From the NCBI RefSeq assembly GCF_001697185.1, contig NZ_CP014224.1:496001-560000 (forward strand): DNA of 64,000 nucleotides, given 5' to 3'. The notes beneath the pieces were generated by a model. The model did not search any database and was not told where the DNA came from. It worked only from the letters and a program-made list of their open reading frames with translations. The position numbers and the translations under genes were made by a program. Source of the DNA: Wenyingzhuangia fucanilytica (lineage in GTDB: Bacteria; Bacteroidota; Bacteroidia; Flavobacteriales; Flavobacteriaceae). Within the stretch, counting starts at the first letter, position 1; each line of letters opens with the position of its first letter. This document shows positions 63,947-64,000 of this stretch, piece by piece.

Positions 63947-64000
63947 TTATAACAACTGTTTGGCAATTATATCAGCTATTTTGGCTGCTCCTTCTTTGTT
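63947..64000 (-). CDS. C-terminus of an unidentified protein (partial)
   Basis: The minus strand carries a frame that is open at the window edge and ends NKEGAAKIADIIAKQLL followed by TAA at 63947-63949. This helical, alanine-rich tail is like those of several GT-B glycosyltransferases and nucleotide-sugar enzymes, but 17 residues are too few to name it. The rest lies outside the window. Confidence 0.5.
   Translation of the reverse strand, partial: NKEGAAKIADIIAKQLL

Overview
The window is chromosomal DNA of a low-GC member of the Bacteroidota, almost certainly a marine-type Flavobacteriaceae. This rests on several things seen in the sequence. Promoters follow the TAnnTTTG pattern. Shine-Dalgarno sequences are nearly absent, with one striking exception at rpsU. 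There is a Por-type (T9SS) sorting tail, the tRNA-tuf-secE-nusG-rplKAJL-rpoBC order, a carB without its C-terminal regulatory domain, and intergenic repeats of a kind common in flavobacterial genomes. No prophage, insertion sequence, CRISPR array or integrase of a mobile element was found; the single tyrosine recombinase is the housekeeping Xer type.

Layout. 1-8.6 kb: a membrane sensor histidine kinase cut by the window start, the RNA-binding protein Tex (both minus), then a plus-strand run of a PspC-like protein, a K+ channel with an RCK domain, a Na+/amino-acid symporter and a helix-hairpin-helix protein. 8.6-11.3 kb: acyl-CoA dehydrogenase, rpsU with its exceptional leader, xerC and hpf. 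11.4-24.6 kb: the translation/transcription block (tRNA-Thr, -Tyr, -Gly, -Thr, tuf, tRNA-Trp, secE, nusG, rplK, rplA, rplJ, rplL, rpoB, rpoC) with several hairpins between genes. 24.7-34.8 kb: a DUF3467 protein, a secreted beta-helix protein, yidC and pyrG (minus), rpmH, carB and a small T9SS cargo protein. 34.8-45.5 kb: a more variable stretch with an MFS transporter, topB, an FkbM-like gene followed by a decayed second copy of the topB 3' end, small unknown genes, an AlkC-like DNA glycosylase pair, a glycosyltransferase, an LpxR-like protein and two intergenic repeat elements. 45.6-48.4 kb: an operon of two PPK2 polyphosphate kinases and an unrecognised protein with kinase-like motifs. 49.7-55.1 kb (minus): a four-gene surface-structure locus. 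55.4-64 kb: recG, pheT, pyrD, a family 2 glycosyltransferase, a ThuA-like protein, a PNPOx-like protein and the tail of one further gene.

The most interesting region is 49.7-55.1 kb. A periplasmic-chaperone-like Ig protein, an abundant-looking secreted subunit, a second smaller secreted subunit and a 1002-residue outer-membrane protein laid out like an usher (N-terminal Ig-like part, barrel, two C-terminal Ig/CnaB-like domains) form one operon. A perfect 15-bp hairpin sits directly after the major subunit gene, as expected for differential subunit expression. The subunits carry W-x-L motifs and the chaperone resembles DUF916, so the locus recalls both chaperone-usher fimbriae and Gram-positive WxL clusters. 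It may be an undescribed surface-assembly system of Bacteroidota.

Two other points stand out. rpsU has a strong Shine-Dalgarno sequence, in line with bS21 autoregulation in this phylum, and that sequence lies inside an eight-codon upstream ORF overlapping the rpsU start. The tandem PPK2 operon carries a third, possibly kinase-related gene. All functions are inferred from sequence reading alone; no database search was run.
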